Part shown: piece after piece, positions 25,354-34,763 of the stretch
How the letters are laid out: every line of letters starts with the position of its first letter
How positions within the stretch are numbered: the first letter of the stretch is position 1
Origin: an uncultured Clostridium sp.
GTDB lineage: Bacteria > Bacillota > Clostridia > TANB77 > CAG-508
Length of the DNA: 64,000 bases
Assembly (NCBI GenBank): GCA_947570695.1
Contig: CANOVB010000005.1
Span: forward strand, 1-64,000
Direction of reading: 5' to 3'
Made by a program: the position numbers and the translations under genes
The notes under the pieces: model-generated
What the model was told of the DNA's origin: nothing
The model's database searches: none
The model's input: the letters and a program-made list of their open reading frames with translations, nothing else

Positions 25354-26517
25354 ATGAAGAAAAATAAACTATTATTATTTATAATATTAATATTTCCTTA
25401 TATAGAACCACTTAGTTTTAAAGATATTCCATTATTAGATAAAGTGTATTCTGCAATGAAAATTTTATGGTTTTTCATTATATGTTTAATATATTTTTTA
25501 AATTTAAGAAAAAATGGATATAAGATATCTAAATTTATTTTTTTAGTGGTACTTTTTCAAGTAGAATTATATATATCTACTTTATTTAATTCATGTTCAT
25601 ACAGTGCTTTATTTGGTCAAACAGTGTCAATTATAGCTTCTGTTATGTTAATGGAGATGTATATAAAAGATGGGGATGCTAAAATAGCTCTTTTAGGAAT
25701 GTCATCTATATTATTTGCTTTTTCTTTAATTAATATTATAACTATGGTATTTGAAAACAATTTTAATTATAAAGAATCTTATTCATTTTTAGGCATGGAT
25801 AACAGGTATATTTTCTTTTTATTACCTTTATGTATATTTTCAATAACTTATAGTTTACAAAAATATAATAAACTAAACTTTTTTGCTTATTTAGTTATTG
25901 CTACTTCAGCTTTTCAGCTTATTTATTCTTGGGCTGTTGGTGCTGTATTGACAATAATATTACTAATAGCTTATGTATTAGTTTTTGATAAAATTAAATT
26001 TCTTGAACGAATATCATTTAAAACATATTTTATAATTATTTTAGTTTTTAACATTTTACTTGTTTTTCTACAGGTACAATATTATTTTGAAGATTTTTTG
26101 GTTAATTACTTACATAAAAATGCAGATTTATCTGGAAGAGTATACACATGGAATTTAGGAATCAAGAGTGTTAAAGAACATTTCTTCTTAGGAATTGGCG
26201 GTCAAACTCCAGAGGTTATGCAATCAATTTATTATAAAACAAACCAACATGCTCATAATTTGTTTTTAAATGTATTGGTTAATGGGGGAGTAATATCACT
26301 AACAATTTTATTTGTAATGTATTTGCAAATTGGAAAAAAGTTAAGCTCATGCAAAAATAAAAAGATTTCTTCAATTTTATCATTTTCGATTTTTTTAATT
26401 TTATTTTTGTCAATAGCAGATACATTTGATACATATATAGTTTATATTATTTATACTTTGGCATATCATGTAAATGAATTGGAATTTGTAAAAGAGGAGA
26501 ATATTAATAATGAATAG
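25354..26517 (+). CDS. wzy: O-antigen ligase/polymerase-like membrane protein (Wzy family)
   Basis: 387 aa with about ten hydrophobic helices. Between the last helices is the Wzy_C-type loop: SGRVYTWNLGIKSVKEH then FFLGIGGQTPEVM and NQHAHNLFLNVLVNGG, whose Arg and His are typical of polymerases and ligases that join lipid-linked repeat units. It is the only such protein in the cluster, so it is the candidate polymerase. ATG 25354 follows GAGGGATAA. It overlaps the following acyltransferase by eight bases. Confidence 0.82.
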   Translation: MKKNKLLLFIILIFPYIEPLSFKDIPLLDKVYSAMKILWFFIICLIYFLNLRKNGYKISKFIFLVVLFQVELYISTLFNSCSYSALFGQTVSIIASVMLMEMYIKDGDAKIALLGMSSILFAFSLINIITMVFENNFNYKESYSFLGMDNRYIFFLLPLCIFSITYSLQKYNKLNFFAYLVIATSAFQLIYSWAVGAVLTIILLIAYVLVFDKIKFLERISFKTYFIIILVFNILLVFLQVQYYFEDFLVNYLHKNADLSGRVYTWNLGIKSVKEHFFLGIGGQTPEVMQSIYYKTNQHAHNLFLNVLVNGGVISLTILFVMYLQIGKKLSSCKNKKISSILSFSIFLILFLSIADTFDTYIVYIIYTLAYHVNELEFVKEENINNE

Positions 26518-27172
26518 TGTTTTTAAGTATTTTATATCATTATTTAAAACTATTTATTTTAATTTTAAAGTATTCAATTTTAAAACGGCTATTAAATTGC
26601 CAATTTTTGTATCATATAATACAAAAATTCTAGAAATAAATAAAAATTCTATTGATATTAAATGCAAAGTAAAACCAGCTCTTATTAAGATTGGTTTTGG
26701 AGGAACAGACTTTATTCCTTCTCAGAAAGGAATAATTAAGATTGAAAAAGGGTCAAAAATTTGTTTTTATGGAAAGACTTTTTTAGCTGAAGGAACATGT
26801 ATTTCATTAGAAAAAAGTTCTGAAATTATTTTTGGCAATAATTTTGCCTCAAATAAAAATTGCATATTTCATTCATGTAAATCTATAAAATTTGGAAATG
26901 ATGTACTTGTTGGATGGAATGTTAATTTTAGAGATAATGATGGACATACTATTTTTAATGGAGAAGCTTTGAATGATAATGAGAAAGAAGTTCTTATAAA
27001 AGATCATGTTTGGATTGCTTCTTATGTTGATATATTAAAGGGCGTAACAATAGAAAAAAAATCGGTAGTTGCAACGAGAAGCTGTGTTACTAAAAAAATA
27101 GATGAGGAAAATGTCTTGATAGGAGGATATCCTGCTAAAATTATAAAGGAAAATATATCATGGAAAAAATAA
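26510..27172 (+). CDS. Left-handed beta-helix acyltransferase
   Basis: 220 aa. The C-terminal half is a hexapeptide-repeat (LbetaH) domain of the maltose/galactoside acetyltransferase type: VLVGWNVNFRDNDGHTIF contains the likely catalytic His, and the end WIASYVDILKGVTIEKKSVV then LIGGYPAKIIK is characteristic. It probably O- or N-acetylates a sugar of the polymer using acetyl-CoA in the cytoplasm. The first 60 residues are less conserved and lack a signal. ATG 26510 lies within the preceding gene's end; its own end overlaps the next gene by 13 bases. Confidence 0.87.
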   Translation: MNSVFKYFISLFKTIYFNFKVFNFKTAIKLPIFVSYNTKILEINKNSIDIKCKVKPALIKIGFGGTDFIPSQKGIIKIEKGSKICFYGKTFLAEGTCISLEKSSEIIFGNNFASNKNCIFHSCKSIKFGNDVLVGWNVNFRDNDGHTIFNGEALNDNEKEVLIKDHVWIASYVDILKGVTIEKKSVVATRSCVTKKIDEENVLIGGYPAKIIKENISWKK

Positions 27173-28284
27173 ATAAAAAAAAAATAGCTATTTTAGTTAA
27201 TACATATTTTCAAATAATTATTGCAATTAAATTAAAGACTTCAAAATATAAAGATGATGAAGTTGATATAATTATTTCTAATCATTCTACAGATTCAGTT
27301 AAGATATTTAATAAATTAACAAATTTGAGTATTTTTAGAAAAGTCTATTACATAAATAGTAAAGATGTTGAAAAAAAAAGAAATAGAGTATTAGATAATA
27401 TACATTTTTTATTATTTCCTAATATAGTGTTATCAAAATTAGATATGAACCTAAATTATTATGATGAGTATATTTTTTATAATATAGACAAATATACCTA
27501 TTTAATATATGATGCTTTAAAAGTAAAAAATAAAAATTTAAAAGTAATTAGATTTGAAGAAGGATATATTTCGTATTTACATATTAATTTAGGTGTTTCT
27601 AACAGTTATAGGATTTTAAGAAAAATATTAAATAAAAAAAGTTTTGAAAAATCTATTGATATAAATCTATTATTTAATCCAGATTTATTATTATATAATA
27701 TTGATTCTGAAGTGGAAAAAATAGAAAGTTTTGATAGAAAAGATGAATACTGTTTAGAATTAATAAACAAAATATTTGACTATAACTGTTTAGAGGATAA
27801 ATATAATCAGAAATATATTTTTTTTGAAGAGTCATTTTTTTGTGATGGAAAAGATATAGATGATTTAACTCTTATATTAAAAATAGCTGATATTGTTGGG
27901 AAAGAAAACATATTAGTAAAACTGCACCCAAGAAATAAAGTCGATAGATTTTCAAAATATGGTATCGTAACAAATAAAACTATTGGAATTCCTTGGGAAG
28001 TAATCCAAATGAATAATAATTTCTCTGATAAAGTATTCCTTACAATTTCATCAGGCAGTGTATTAGCATCAAGATTATATTTTGGAGATACAATTAAGAC
28101 TTTTTTATTGTATAATTGCACAAATAATATGTCAGATATGGTAACAGAAAAGTACTTAAAATATTTAAAAAAAGTAGAAGAAAAATTTGGATTAGATAAT
28201 TTTGTAATTCCTCATAATGAAGAAGAGTTTTTAAAAATATTAGGAGAAATTAATGGAACTAAAAAAGGAGAAAAATGCGATTAG
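27160..28284 (+). CDS. Sialyltransferase/polysialyltransferase-like glycosyltransferase
   Basis: 374 aa, no membrane segment. Two motifs shared by bacterial CMP-sugar transferases of the GT52/GT38/GT80 group are visible: Glu-Glu-Gly in IRFEEGYISY (about residues 130-139) and His-Pro in VKLHPRNK (about residue 250). A downstream ISSGSVLASRLYF block fits the CMP-binding Ser region of that group. These enzymes use CMP-sialic acid or CMP-Kdo-like donors. Because the same cluster seems able to make CMP-Kdo, this gene is the best candidate to use it; that link is inference. It overlaps both neighbours, so it is tightly coupled. Confidence 0.7.
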   Translation: MEKINKKKIAILVNTYFQIIIAIKLKTSKYKDDEVDIIISNHSTDSVKIFNKLTNLSIFRKVYYINSKDVEKKRNRVLDNIHFLLFPNIVLSKLDMNLNYYDEYIFYNIDKYTYLIYDALKVKNKNLKVIRFEEGYISYLHINLGVSNSYRILRKILNKKSFEKSIDINLLFNPDLLLYNIDSEVEKIESFDRKDEYCLELINKIFDYNCLEDKYNQKYIFFEESFFCDGKDIDDLTLILKIADIVGKENILVKLHPRNKVDRFSKYGIVTNKTIGIPWEVIQMNNNFSDKVFLTISSGSVLASRLYFGDTIKTFLLYNCTNNMSDMVTEKYLKYLKKVEEKFGLDNFVIPHNEEEFLKILGEINGTKKGEKCD

Positions 28285-29269
28285 CAAACAAAATAGATTA
28301 GAATATATAGATGTTGCAAGAGGAATAGCTATAATTCTAATGATTTTTGCACATACATGTCATGAACCAATAACTCGAAGAATAATATATTCTTTTCATA
28401 TGCCAATATTTTTTGTTATATCAGGTTATTTTTATAAAAAAAGAAAGTTTAAAGAAGAATTAGAAAAAGACTTTTTTTCTTTAATAATACCATATTTTAT
28501 TACATGTATTATAGTTTGTTTTTTAGACTATTTTAATAATAGAAATTTACTAATGACTAATATTAAAACTTCTTTATTAGGAATAGGCGTTACACATGGA
28601 ATTTTAAATGATTTAACAACAGTAGGACCAATATGGTTTTTAGCATGTATGTTTTTTTCTAAAATATTATTTTGTATTATTAATAATATAATTAAAAAAG
28701 ACAAAATTTTATTAATAGTGTGTATTTTATTTAATATAGTTGGATTTACTATAAGTAAATTTATTTTTTTACCTTTCAGCTTAGATGTTGCGTTTATAAT
28801 ACAAGTATATTTATATGTAGGAAAATATATTAAAGAAAAAGGGCTATTTGAAAGAAAACTATCAATTAAAAGTGTAGTAATATTATTAAGTATGTGGATT
28901 TTGGGGATTATACTTGGAGAATTTAATTATGTAGGTAGACTTTATCCTTATTATCCTTTATGTATAGTAACTACAATAGCTTCTAGTTATTTATTTATAA
29001 GGATATGTAAATTTTTTTCAAGTAACACATATTTTGAAATATTTTCAAAAATATTTCAATTTTATGGAATATATTCTTTATATATTTTATGCATACATAG
29101 AATAGAAAAGGACTTTATTGATTATAATTTGCTTATTCATACTAGTATGAATAAACTAAATATTATACTAATATTTAGTTTAAAAATGTTGATAGTTACA
29201 ACTATTGCTTTTTTACTTACATACATAATAAAAAAAGTGAAGAAAAGAGAAAAGGTTTGTGAAAGATAA
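28253..29269 (+). CDS. Acyltransferase family 3 membrane protein (first copy)
   Basis: 338 aa with about ten helices. It begins with the family signature RLEYIDVARGIAIILMIFAH and SFHMPIFFVISGYFYKK, which contain the conserved Arg and His of OafA/fucose O-acetylase-type enzymes. It should O-acetylate glycans at the membrane. ATG 28253 lies 32 bases inside the previous gene, and its end overlaps the next acyltransferase. Having two such genes side by side suggests two different acetylation sites, or acetylation of two polymers. Confidence 0.88.
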   Translation: MELKKEKNAISKQNRLEYIDVARGIAIILMIFAHTCHEPITRRIIYSFHMPIFFVISGYFYKKRKFKEELEKDFFSLIIPYFITCIIVCFLDYFNNRNLLMTNIKTSLLGIGVTHGILNDLTTVGPIWFLACMFFSKILFCIINNIIKKDKILLIVCILFNIVGFTISKFIFLPFSLDVAFIIQVYLYVGKYIKEKGLFERKLSIKSVVILLSMWILGIILGEFNYVGRLYPYYPLCIVTTIASSYLFIRICKFFSSNTYFEIFSKIFQFYGIYSLYILCIHRIEKDFIDYNLLIHTSMNKLNIILIFSLKMLIVTTIAFLLTYIIKKVKKREKVCER

Positions 29270-30284
29270 AATTGAAAAAAGAGATAAAGCTATAGATATT
29301 TTAAAGGGAATTGGAATATTGTTTGTTATTTTAGGACATATGAATCAAGTGATACCAATTAATTTATTGATATATATTTATTCTTTTCATATGCCTTTGT
29401 TTTTTTATATTTCAGGATATTTATACAAAGAAAAATATCAGGAAATGTCATTTAAAGATTATTTCAAGAAACGATTAAATCAACTTTTGTATCCTTATTT
29501 AACATTTAGTATTATAAATTTTGTTTGGATTTTAATTAAAAATCACTCAATTCAAATTTTAGCCAAATGTTTTATATCATTATTGTATTCTAATTATATT
29601 TTCGAAACTAATTATATTGGAGCAGTATGGTTTTTATTATGTTTATTTGTTGTAGAAATAATGTATTATATTATTCAAAAATACTTTAAAAAATATGAAC
29701 ATGTTATTATAAGTATTGGACTATTATTAGGAGTTTTATTAAATCAAATTATAAATATTAAGTATTTTAGATTACCATTTTGGTCTGATATAGCATTATT
29801 TGCATTAGTATTTTACCATGTTGGATATATTGTAAAAAGACGAAAAAATAAAATAAAAATAAATTTAATCGGAAAACTAGTTTTTTTAACTATATTTATT
29901 ATAATAAATATAGTTGTAATTATATATAATTACAACTATTGCTATACAGAGAAATTTTTGGGTAAAACAGATATGCTTTATTTGCATTTTGGTAATTATG
30001 TTTATTTTTTCATTTCAGCTTTTGCAGGAATTTTTTCTTGGCAGATTATTTCTAATATAATTAATTCAAATATTATTTTAGAGTTATTTGGAAAAAACAC
30101 ACTTACTATTATGGGAATACATATTATTATTTTACAAATCGTTATGAAATTTTCAAATTTAATATTAAATTACAATATATATTTACAGATAGTAGTAAAT
30201 TTTGGTATAATTGCAATAACTAGTTTAGCTTGTTCTTTTATAATAAAAAGATTTTTACCAAGGCTAATTAGTATAAAAGATTGA
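29259..30284 (+). CDS. Acyltransferase family 3 membrane protein (second copy)
   Basis: 341 aa, about ten helices. RDKAIDILKGIGILFVILGH and YSFHMPLFFYISGYLYKEK show the same family as the preceding gene, but the two are clearly diverged outside these blocks, so this is not a recent duplication. GTG start, overlapping the preceding stop by 11 bases. Likely an O-acetyltransferase acting on the same surface polymer. Confidence 0.87.
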   Translation: MKDKIEKRDKAIDILKGIGILFVILGHMNQVIPINLLIYIYSFHMPLFFYISGYLYKEKYQEMSFKDYFKKRLNQLLYPYLTFSIINFVWILIKNHSIQILAKCFISLLYSNYIFETNYIGAVWFLLCLFVVEIMYYIIQKYFKKYEHVIISIGLLLGVLLNQIINIKYFRLPFWSDIALFALVFYHVGYIVKRRKNKIKINLIGKLVFLTIFIIINIVVIIYNYNYCYTEKFLGKTDMLYLHFGNYVYFFISAFAGIFSWQIISNIINSNIILELFGKNTLTIMGIHIIILQIVMKFSNLILNYNIYLQIVVNFGIIAITSLACSFIIKRFLPRLISIKD

Positions 30285-30305
30285 AATTTTGAAAGAGGAA
30301 AGAAA

Positions 30306-31748
30306 TTGTTAAATATAAAGGAGAAATTAAAAAAAATACCAAAACCTATGATTTCATCTGTTGTATATATGACAGTAGTATTTTTTCAAAGTGGAGTTAA
30401 TTTAATAATGACTCCAATATTTAGTAGAATTTTAACAACAGACGAATATGGAATTACAAGCACATATCAATCTTGGTATAATATATTGGCTATTTTTATA
30501 ACTTTAAATTTAAGTGCAGGTATATATAATAATGCTTTAATTGATTTTGAAAAAGATAGGGACAAAGTTACTTCTTCCTTTCTTTCTATTAGTGTATTAT
30601 TAACTATTATTACTTTTTTTATATATGTATTATTTAAAGAGCCAATAAAAAGGGCGTTAGGATTATCTGAATATTTAATAGATTTTATGTTTGCTAATTT
30701 TTTAACTGCACCAGCATGGGGATTTTTTTTAACTAGAGAAAAATTTGATTATAAATATGTGAAACCTCTAATAATTACAATGATTACATTTATATTAAAT
30801 CCTATAATAGGCATAATAGGAATAAATATTTTTCCTCAAAGTAAAGCTGTTGCAAAAGTTGTATTTTGTGGTTTGCCTACAGTTGTTGTAAATTTAGTTT
30901 TACTAATTAAAATTTTTAAAGACGGAAAATGTTTTTATAGTAAAAAATATTGGAAATATGCTTTAGTATTTAATATACCGCTTATACCACATTATTTATC
31001 TAATGTAATCTTATCATCTTCAGATAGAATAATGATTCAAAGAATGGTTGGAGATTCAGCAGCAGGAATATATGGAGTTTCTTATAATTTGTCACAGGTT
31101 ATACAAGGTGTTTTTGTAGGAATAAATGCTGCATGGATACCATTTACTTATAAAAGTTTAAAAGCGGAAAAATATAAAAAAGTAGGTAAATATTCTAATT
31201 TGTTACTTATGCTAGTTGTGTTTTTTTCAATAATGCTTGCGATTTTCGCTCCAGAAATAATAAGAATTTTAGCACCAGTGGAATATTATTCTGCGATTTG
31301 GGTTATTCCTCCGATTGTGTTAGGACTATATTTTTCATTTTTATCATCACTATTTGCTAATATAGAATTTTATTATAAAAAAAATATTTTTGTAACTTTA
31401 GCAACAAGTTTAGCAGCTATTTTAAATATTATTTTAAATGCAATATTTATTCCTAAATTTGGATTTGTTGCAGCAGGTTATACAACAGCAATAGGATACT
31501 TGGTGTTAGCTATTGCGCATTATATTTTTATGAAAAAAATACAGTCAAATAATATATATGATTTAAAAATGCTACTACTAATATCTATAGTTTTGGTTGT
31601 TATTATATTTTTAATTATATATTTATATAATTATTTTATAATAAGATATATAGTGATAGGTTTTGTAAGTATAGTTGTATTATTTAATATAAGAAGAATA
31701 GTAAGTTTTATAAAAAATAGTAAAGGAGTTATTAATGAAGAAAATTAA
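30306..31748 (+). CDS. wzx: Oligosaccharide flippase (Wzx family)
   Basis: 480 aa with about 12-14 helices. The start SSVVYMTVVFFQSGVNLIMT then PIFSRILTTDEYGITSTYQS and the later SSSDRIMIQRMVGDSAAGIY are typical of PST/Wzx exporters that move undecaprenyl-linked repeat units outward. Together with the Wzy-like protein it points to Wzx/Wzy-dependent assembly. TTG 30306 lies behind AGAGGAAAGAAA. It overlaps kdsC by 14 bases, coupling the assembly genes to the Kdo genes. Confidence 0.9.
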   Translation: MLNIKEKLKKIPKPMISSVVYMTVVFFQSGVNLIMTPIFSRILTTDEYGITSTYQSWYNILAIFITLNLSAGIYNNALIDFEKDRDKVTSSFLSISVLLTIITFFIYVLFKEPIKRALGLSEYLIDFMFANFLTAPAWGFFLTREKFDYKYVKPLIITMITFILNPIIGIIGINIFPQSKAVAKVVFCGLPTVVVNLVLLIKIFKDGKCFYSKKYWKYALVFNIPLIPHYLSNVILSSSDRIMIQRMVGDSAAGIYGVSYNLSQVIQGVFVGINAAWIPFTYKSLKAEKYKKVGKYSNLLLMLVVFFSIMLAIFAPEIIRILAPVEYYSAIWVIPPIVLGLYFSFLSSLFANIEFYYKKNIFVTLATSLAAILNIILNAIFIPKFGFVAAGYTTAIGYLVLAIAHYIFMKKIQSNNIYDLKMLLLISIVLVVIIFLIIYLYNYFIIRYIVIGFVSIVVLFNIRRIVSFIKNSKGVINEEN

Positions 31749-32211
31749 AATGCTTTTAACTGATGTTGATGGATGCCTTACAGATGGTTCTATTTATTAT
31801 GGACCTAATGGTGAAAAATTTAAAAGATTTAATATGCAAGATGGTATGGGAGTAAATCTATTAAGAAAAAACGAAATAAAAACAGGAATTATATCAGGAG
31901 ATAATAGCAAAGCAACAATATATAGAGCAGAAAATTTAAATTTTGATTATATATGTGTAGATGTGGATAATAAATTAGAGAAGTTTGAAAATATATTAAA
32001 AGAATGTAAAATTTCAAATGATGAAGTGGCGTACATGGGAGATGACATACAAGATTTATGCATTTTAAAAAAGGTGGGAATTTCAGCAGCACCTAGTAAT
32101 GCAGTTGAAGAAGTGAAAAAGAATGTGGATTTTATAACACAGAAAAATGGAGGAGAAGGAGCTTTTAGAGAATTTGTAGAATATATTATAAAATTAAATG
32201 GAGGAATTTAA
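31735..32211 (+). CDS. kdsC: KdsC-like 3-deoxy-octulosonate 8-phosphate phosphatase
   Basis: 158 aa, a capless HAD phosphatase of the KdsC class. Motif I is LLTDVDGCLTDGSIYYG (residues 7-23, nucleophile Asp10), followed by RFNMQDGMGVNLLRKNEIK and GIISGDNS, and motif IV YMGDDIQDLCILKKVG. KdsC removes phosphate from Kdo-8-P. The family also includes phosphatases of related ulosonates, but the neighbouring kdsA and kdsD support Kdo. ATG 31735 follows AAAGGAGTTATT and overlaps the wzx end; the next gene overlaps its end. Confidence 0.87.
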   Translation: MKKIKMLLTDVDGCLTDGSIYYGPNGEKFKRFNMQDGMGVNLLRKNEIKTGIISGDNSKATIYRAENLNFDYICVDVDNKLEKFENILKECKISNDEVAYMGDDIQDLCILKKVGISAAPSNAVEEVKKNVDFITQKNGGEGAFREFVEYIIKLNGGI

Positions 32212-32212
32212 A

Positions 32213-32896
32213 ATGAAAGTAGTTGCTTTAGTACCGATAAAACTAAATAACCAAAGATTACCAAACAAGAATATACTAGATTTAGGTGGAAAACCAATGT
32301 GCTATTACATGACAGAGAATTTATTAAATGTAGAGGGAATAGATGAAGCTTATGTTTATTGTAGTGATGAAAGTATAATAAATTATATGCCAGAAAAAAT
32401 GAAATTTTTGAAAAGAGATACATATTTAGATGGAAATCTAGTAAAAGGGCAAGAAATATATGAGAGATTTATAAACGAAGTTGATGCAGATATTTATGTC
32501 TTAGCCCATGCAACTGCTCCATTTATAAAAAAAGAAACAATACAAAATGCGTTAAATAAAGTTTTAAGTGGAGAATATGATTCAGCATTATCTGTAAAAA
32601 AAGTACAAACTTTTACATGGTATAAAGGAAAAACTTTAAATTATGATTTAAAGGATATTCCAAGAACTCAAGATATAGAACCAATATACTATGAAACTAG
32701 TGCGTTTTTTATATTTAAAAAAGAAGTTTTTACAAAAATGGGGAAAAGAAGAATTGGAAACAAACCATACTTTCAGGAAATTGATGATATAGAGGCCGTT
32801 GATATAGATTATTTAGAAGATTTTAAATTTGCACAAGCTATTATAAAAAGTAGAAATTGTGAAGAGGAGGAAATAAAAATATGGAAAAAGAAATAG
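32213..32896 (+). CDS. Acylneuraminate/Kdo cytidylyltransferase (CMP-sugar synthase)
   Basis: 227 aa. [20 protein letters not shown] is the CTP-binding start of the NeuA/KdsB superfamily, followed by [23 protein letters not shown] and [16 protein letters not shown], whose Asp residues bind metal. It joins CMP to a ulosonic acid. The sequence is closer to NeuA than to classical KdsB, but with KdsA, KdsC and KdsD around it the substrate is probably Kdo. I prefer ATG 32213 (MKVVALV), since AGGAGGAATTTAAA lies before it; the frame is open to an ATG at 32198. Its end overlaps kdsA. Confidence 0.85.
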   Translation: MKVVALVPIKLNNQRLPNKNILDLGGKPMCYYMTENLLNVEGIDEAYVYCSDESIINYMPEKMKFLKRDTYLDGNLVKGQEIYERFINEVDADIYVLAHATAPFIKKETIQNALNKVLSGEYDSALSVKKVQTFTWYKGKTLNYDLKDIPRTQDIEPIYYETSAFFIFKKEVFTKMGKRRIGNKPYFQEIDDIEAVDIDYLEDFKFAQAIIKSRNCEEEEIKIWKKK

Positions 32897-33687
32897 AAGA
32901 AATAGTAAATGCCAAAAAATTCACACTAATAGCGGGGCCATGTGTTATTGAAAGTGAAGAAAATGTAATGCTAATAGCCAGAAAAATGAAGGAGATAACA
33001 GATAGATTAGGGATTAATTATTATTTTAAAGCTTCTTTTGATAAGGCAAATAGAACATCTATAAATTCTTATAGAGGACCTGGAATAGAAAAAGGACTAG
33101 AAATATTGAAAAAAGTAAAAGAAGAGCTAGGATTAAGAATTGCTACAGATATTCATGAACCATGGCAAGCTGAAAAGGTTGCAGAAGTAGTAGATATAGT
33201 ACAAATTCCAGCATTTTTGTGTAGACAAACAGATTTACTTATAGCTGCAGCTAAAACAGGAAAATTAGTAAATGTAAAAAAAGCACAGTTTTTAGCTCCT
33301 TGGGATATGAAAAATGTTATCGGAAAGTTAGAAGAAAGTGGAAATAGAAAAATAATGTTATGTGAAAGAGGATCTTGTTTTGGATATAACAATTTAGTTG
33401 TAGATATGACAGGATTAGTTGAAATGAAGAAATTTGGCTATCCAGTAGTTTTTGACGCAACTCATAGTGTACAAAAGCCAGGAGGCAAAGGAAATGCGAC
33501 TGGTGGAAATAGAGAATATGTTGAGTATTTGGCAAAAGCTGCTGTTGCAGTTGGAGTTGAAGCTTTATTTATGGAGGTACATCCAGACCCAGACAATGCG
33601 TTGTCTGATGGACCTAACATGGTAAGATTAGAAGATATGGAAGATTTGTTAAAAAAATTAATAAGAATAAAAGAAGCTATAGCTTAG
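32881..33687 (+). CDS. kdsA: 3-deoxy-8-phosphooctulonate synthase (Kdo-8-P synthase)
   Basis: 268 aa, full length. It condenses phosphoenolpyruvate with arabinose-5-phosphate. [12 protein letters not shown] (residues 17-28) with Cys21 is the pattern of the metal-dependent class; the metal-independent E. coli type has Asn there. [28 protein letters not shown] and [12 protein letters not shown] complete the active site. The SVQKPGG segment separates it from the related DAHP synthases. ATG 32881 follows GAGGAGGAAATAAAAAT and overlaps the cytidylyltransferase end by 16 bases. kdsA is rare outside organisms with an outer membrane. Confidence 0.95.
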   Translation: MEKEIEEIVNAKKFTLIAGPCVIESEENVMLIARKMKEITDRLGINYYFKASFDKANRTSINSYRGPGIEKGLEILKKVKEELGLRIATDIHEPWQAEKVAEVVDIVQIPAFLCRQTDLLIAAAKTGKLVNVKKAQFLAPWDMKNVIGKLEESGNRKIMLCERGSCFGYNNLVVDMTGLVEMKKFGYPVVFDATHSVQKPGGKGNATGGNREYVEYLAKAAVAVGVEALFMEVHPDPDNALSDGPNMVRLEDMEDLLKKLIRIKEAIA

Positions 33688-33728
33688 AAAGAAAAGACAA
33701 GTTAATAAATAATAGAAAGGGATAAATT

Positions 33729-34709
33729 ATGGAAAATTTTAATATAGTAGAAGAGGGAAAAAAAGTTTTTAGTATTGAAATAGATTCATTAGAAAAAGTA
33801 AAGAATTCATTGAATGAAGATTTTGAGAAAATAGTGAAAGTTGTATCAGAGTGTAATGGGAAAATAATATTTACAGGGATGGGAAAACCTGGACACATAG
33901 CTAAGAAGTTAGCAGCAACTTTTGCAAGTTTAGGAACTCCTTCTTTTTGCTTACATCCAGCAGAGGCACAACATGGAGATTTAGGAATGGTGTCAAAAGA
34001 TGATGTAGTTATTGCAATTAGTTTTAGTGGGGAAAGTGAAGAAGTTACTAGAATTCTTCCAAATATAAAAAAAATTGGGGCTAAATTAATTGGAATATCA
34101 GGAAATAAAAATTCTACTTTAATAAGAGAGTCTGAACTATGTTTTGTACTACCTCAAATTGAAGAAGCATGTTATATGAAATTAGCTCCTACATCTAGCA
34201 CAACGGTAGCGTTAGCTTTAGGCGATGCTATAGCTGTTACATGTGCAAAAATGAAAGCTTTTTCTAAAACAGATTACGCATTATTTCACCCAGCAGGTTC
34301 TTTAGGAAAGAGTTTAATATCAACAGTAGGTGATTTAATGAGTAAAGGAAAAGAAAATGCGATTGTAACTTTAAATGATTCTTTTGAAAAAGCAATAGAA
34401 GAAATGTGTAGGACAAGCTTAGGAATGGTAAATGTAGTGGATGATAGTGGAAAATTAATAGGAGTTTTTACAGATGGCGATTTAAGAAGAAAATTATCAC
34501 AAAAAGTAGATATATATAATATGAATTTAAAGGACATAATAATTACAACACCTGTAACAATAAGAAAAGGAATGCTAGCTGTTGAAGCATTAAGATTAAT
34601 GATTGAAGGGGAGAAAAAGGTTTCTGTAGCACCAGTTATAGATGAAAATGGAATATTACAGGGAGCACTATGTGCTAAAGATATAATTAAGTCTGGAATT
34701 GTTTTATAA
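33729..34709 (+). CDS. kdsD: Arabinose-5-phosphate isomerase (KdsD/KpsF)
   Basis: 326 aa, with the normal KdsD architecture: a SIS domain at about residues 35-185 (IIFTGMGKPGHIAKKLAATF, TPSFCLHPAEAQHGDLGM, SFSGESEEV) followed by two CBS domains (about 200-325). It converts ribulose-5-phosphate to arabinose-5-phosphate, the substrate of KdsA. The CLHPAEAQHGD block carries the conserved catalytic-site His and Glu. ATG 33729 follows AGAAAGGGATAAAT. It completes the four-step Kdo route and ends 54 bp before the next membrane protein gene. Confidence 0.94.
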   Translation: MENFNIVEEGKKVFSIEIDSLEKVKNSLNEDFEKIVKVVSECNGKIIFTGMGKPGHIAKKLAATFASLGTPSFCLHPAEAQHGDLGMVSKDDVVIAISFSGESEEVTRILPNIKKIGAKLIGISGNKNSTLIRESELCFVLPQIEEACYMKLAPTSSTTVALALGDAIAVTCAKMKAFSKTDYALFHPAGSLGKSLISTVGDLMSKGKENAIVTLNDSFEKAIEEMCRTSLGMVNVVDDSGKLIGVFTDGDLRRKLSQKVDIYNMNLKDIIITTPVTIRKGMLAVEALRLMIEGEKKVSVAPVIDENGILQGALCAKDIIKSGIVL

Positions 34710-34763
34710 TTGGTTAAATACTAAAGAATAATTTGAAAATATGATTTTTTAATGAGGTAAAAA

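Noticed and set aside
31735..34709. Kdo genes as contamination from a Gram-negative genome
   Set aside because: They overlap flanking genes by a few bases, share the same AT-rich codon use and ribosome-binding sites, and lie inside one continuous operon.
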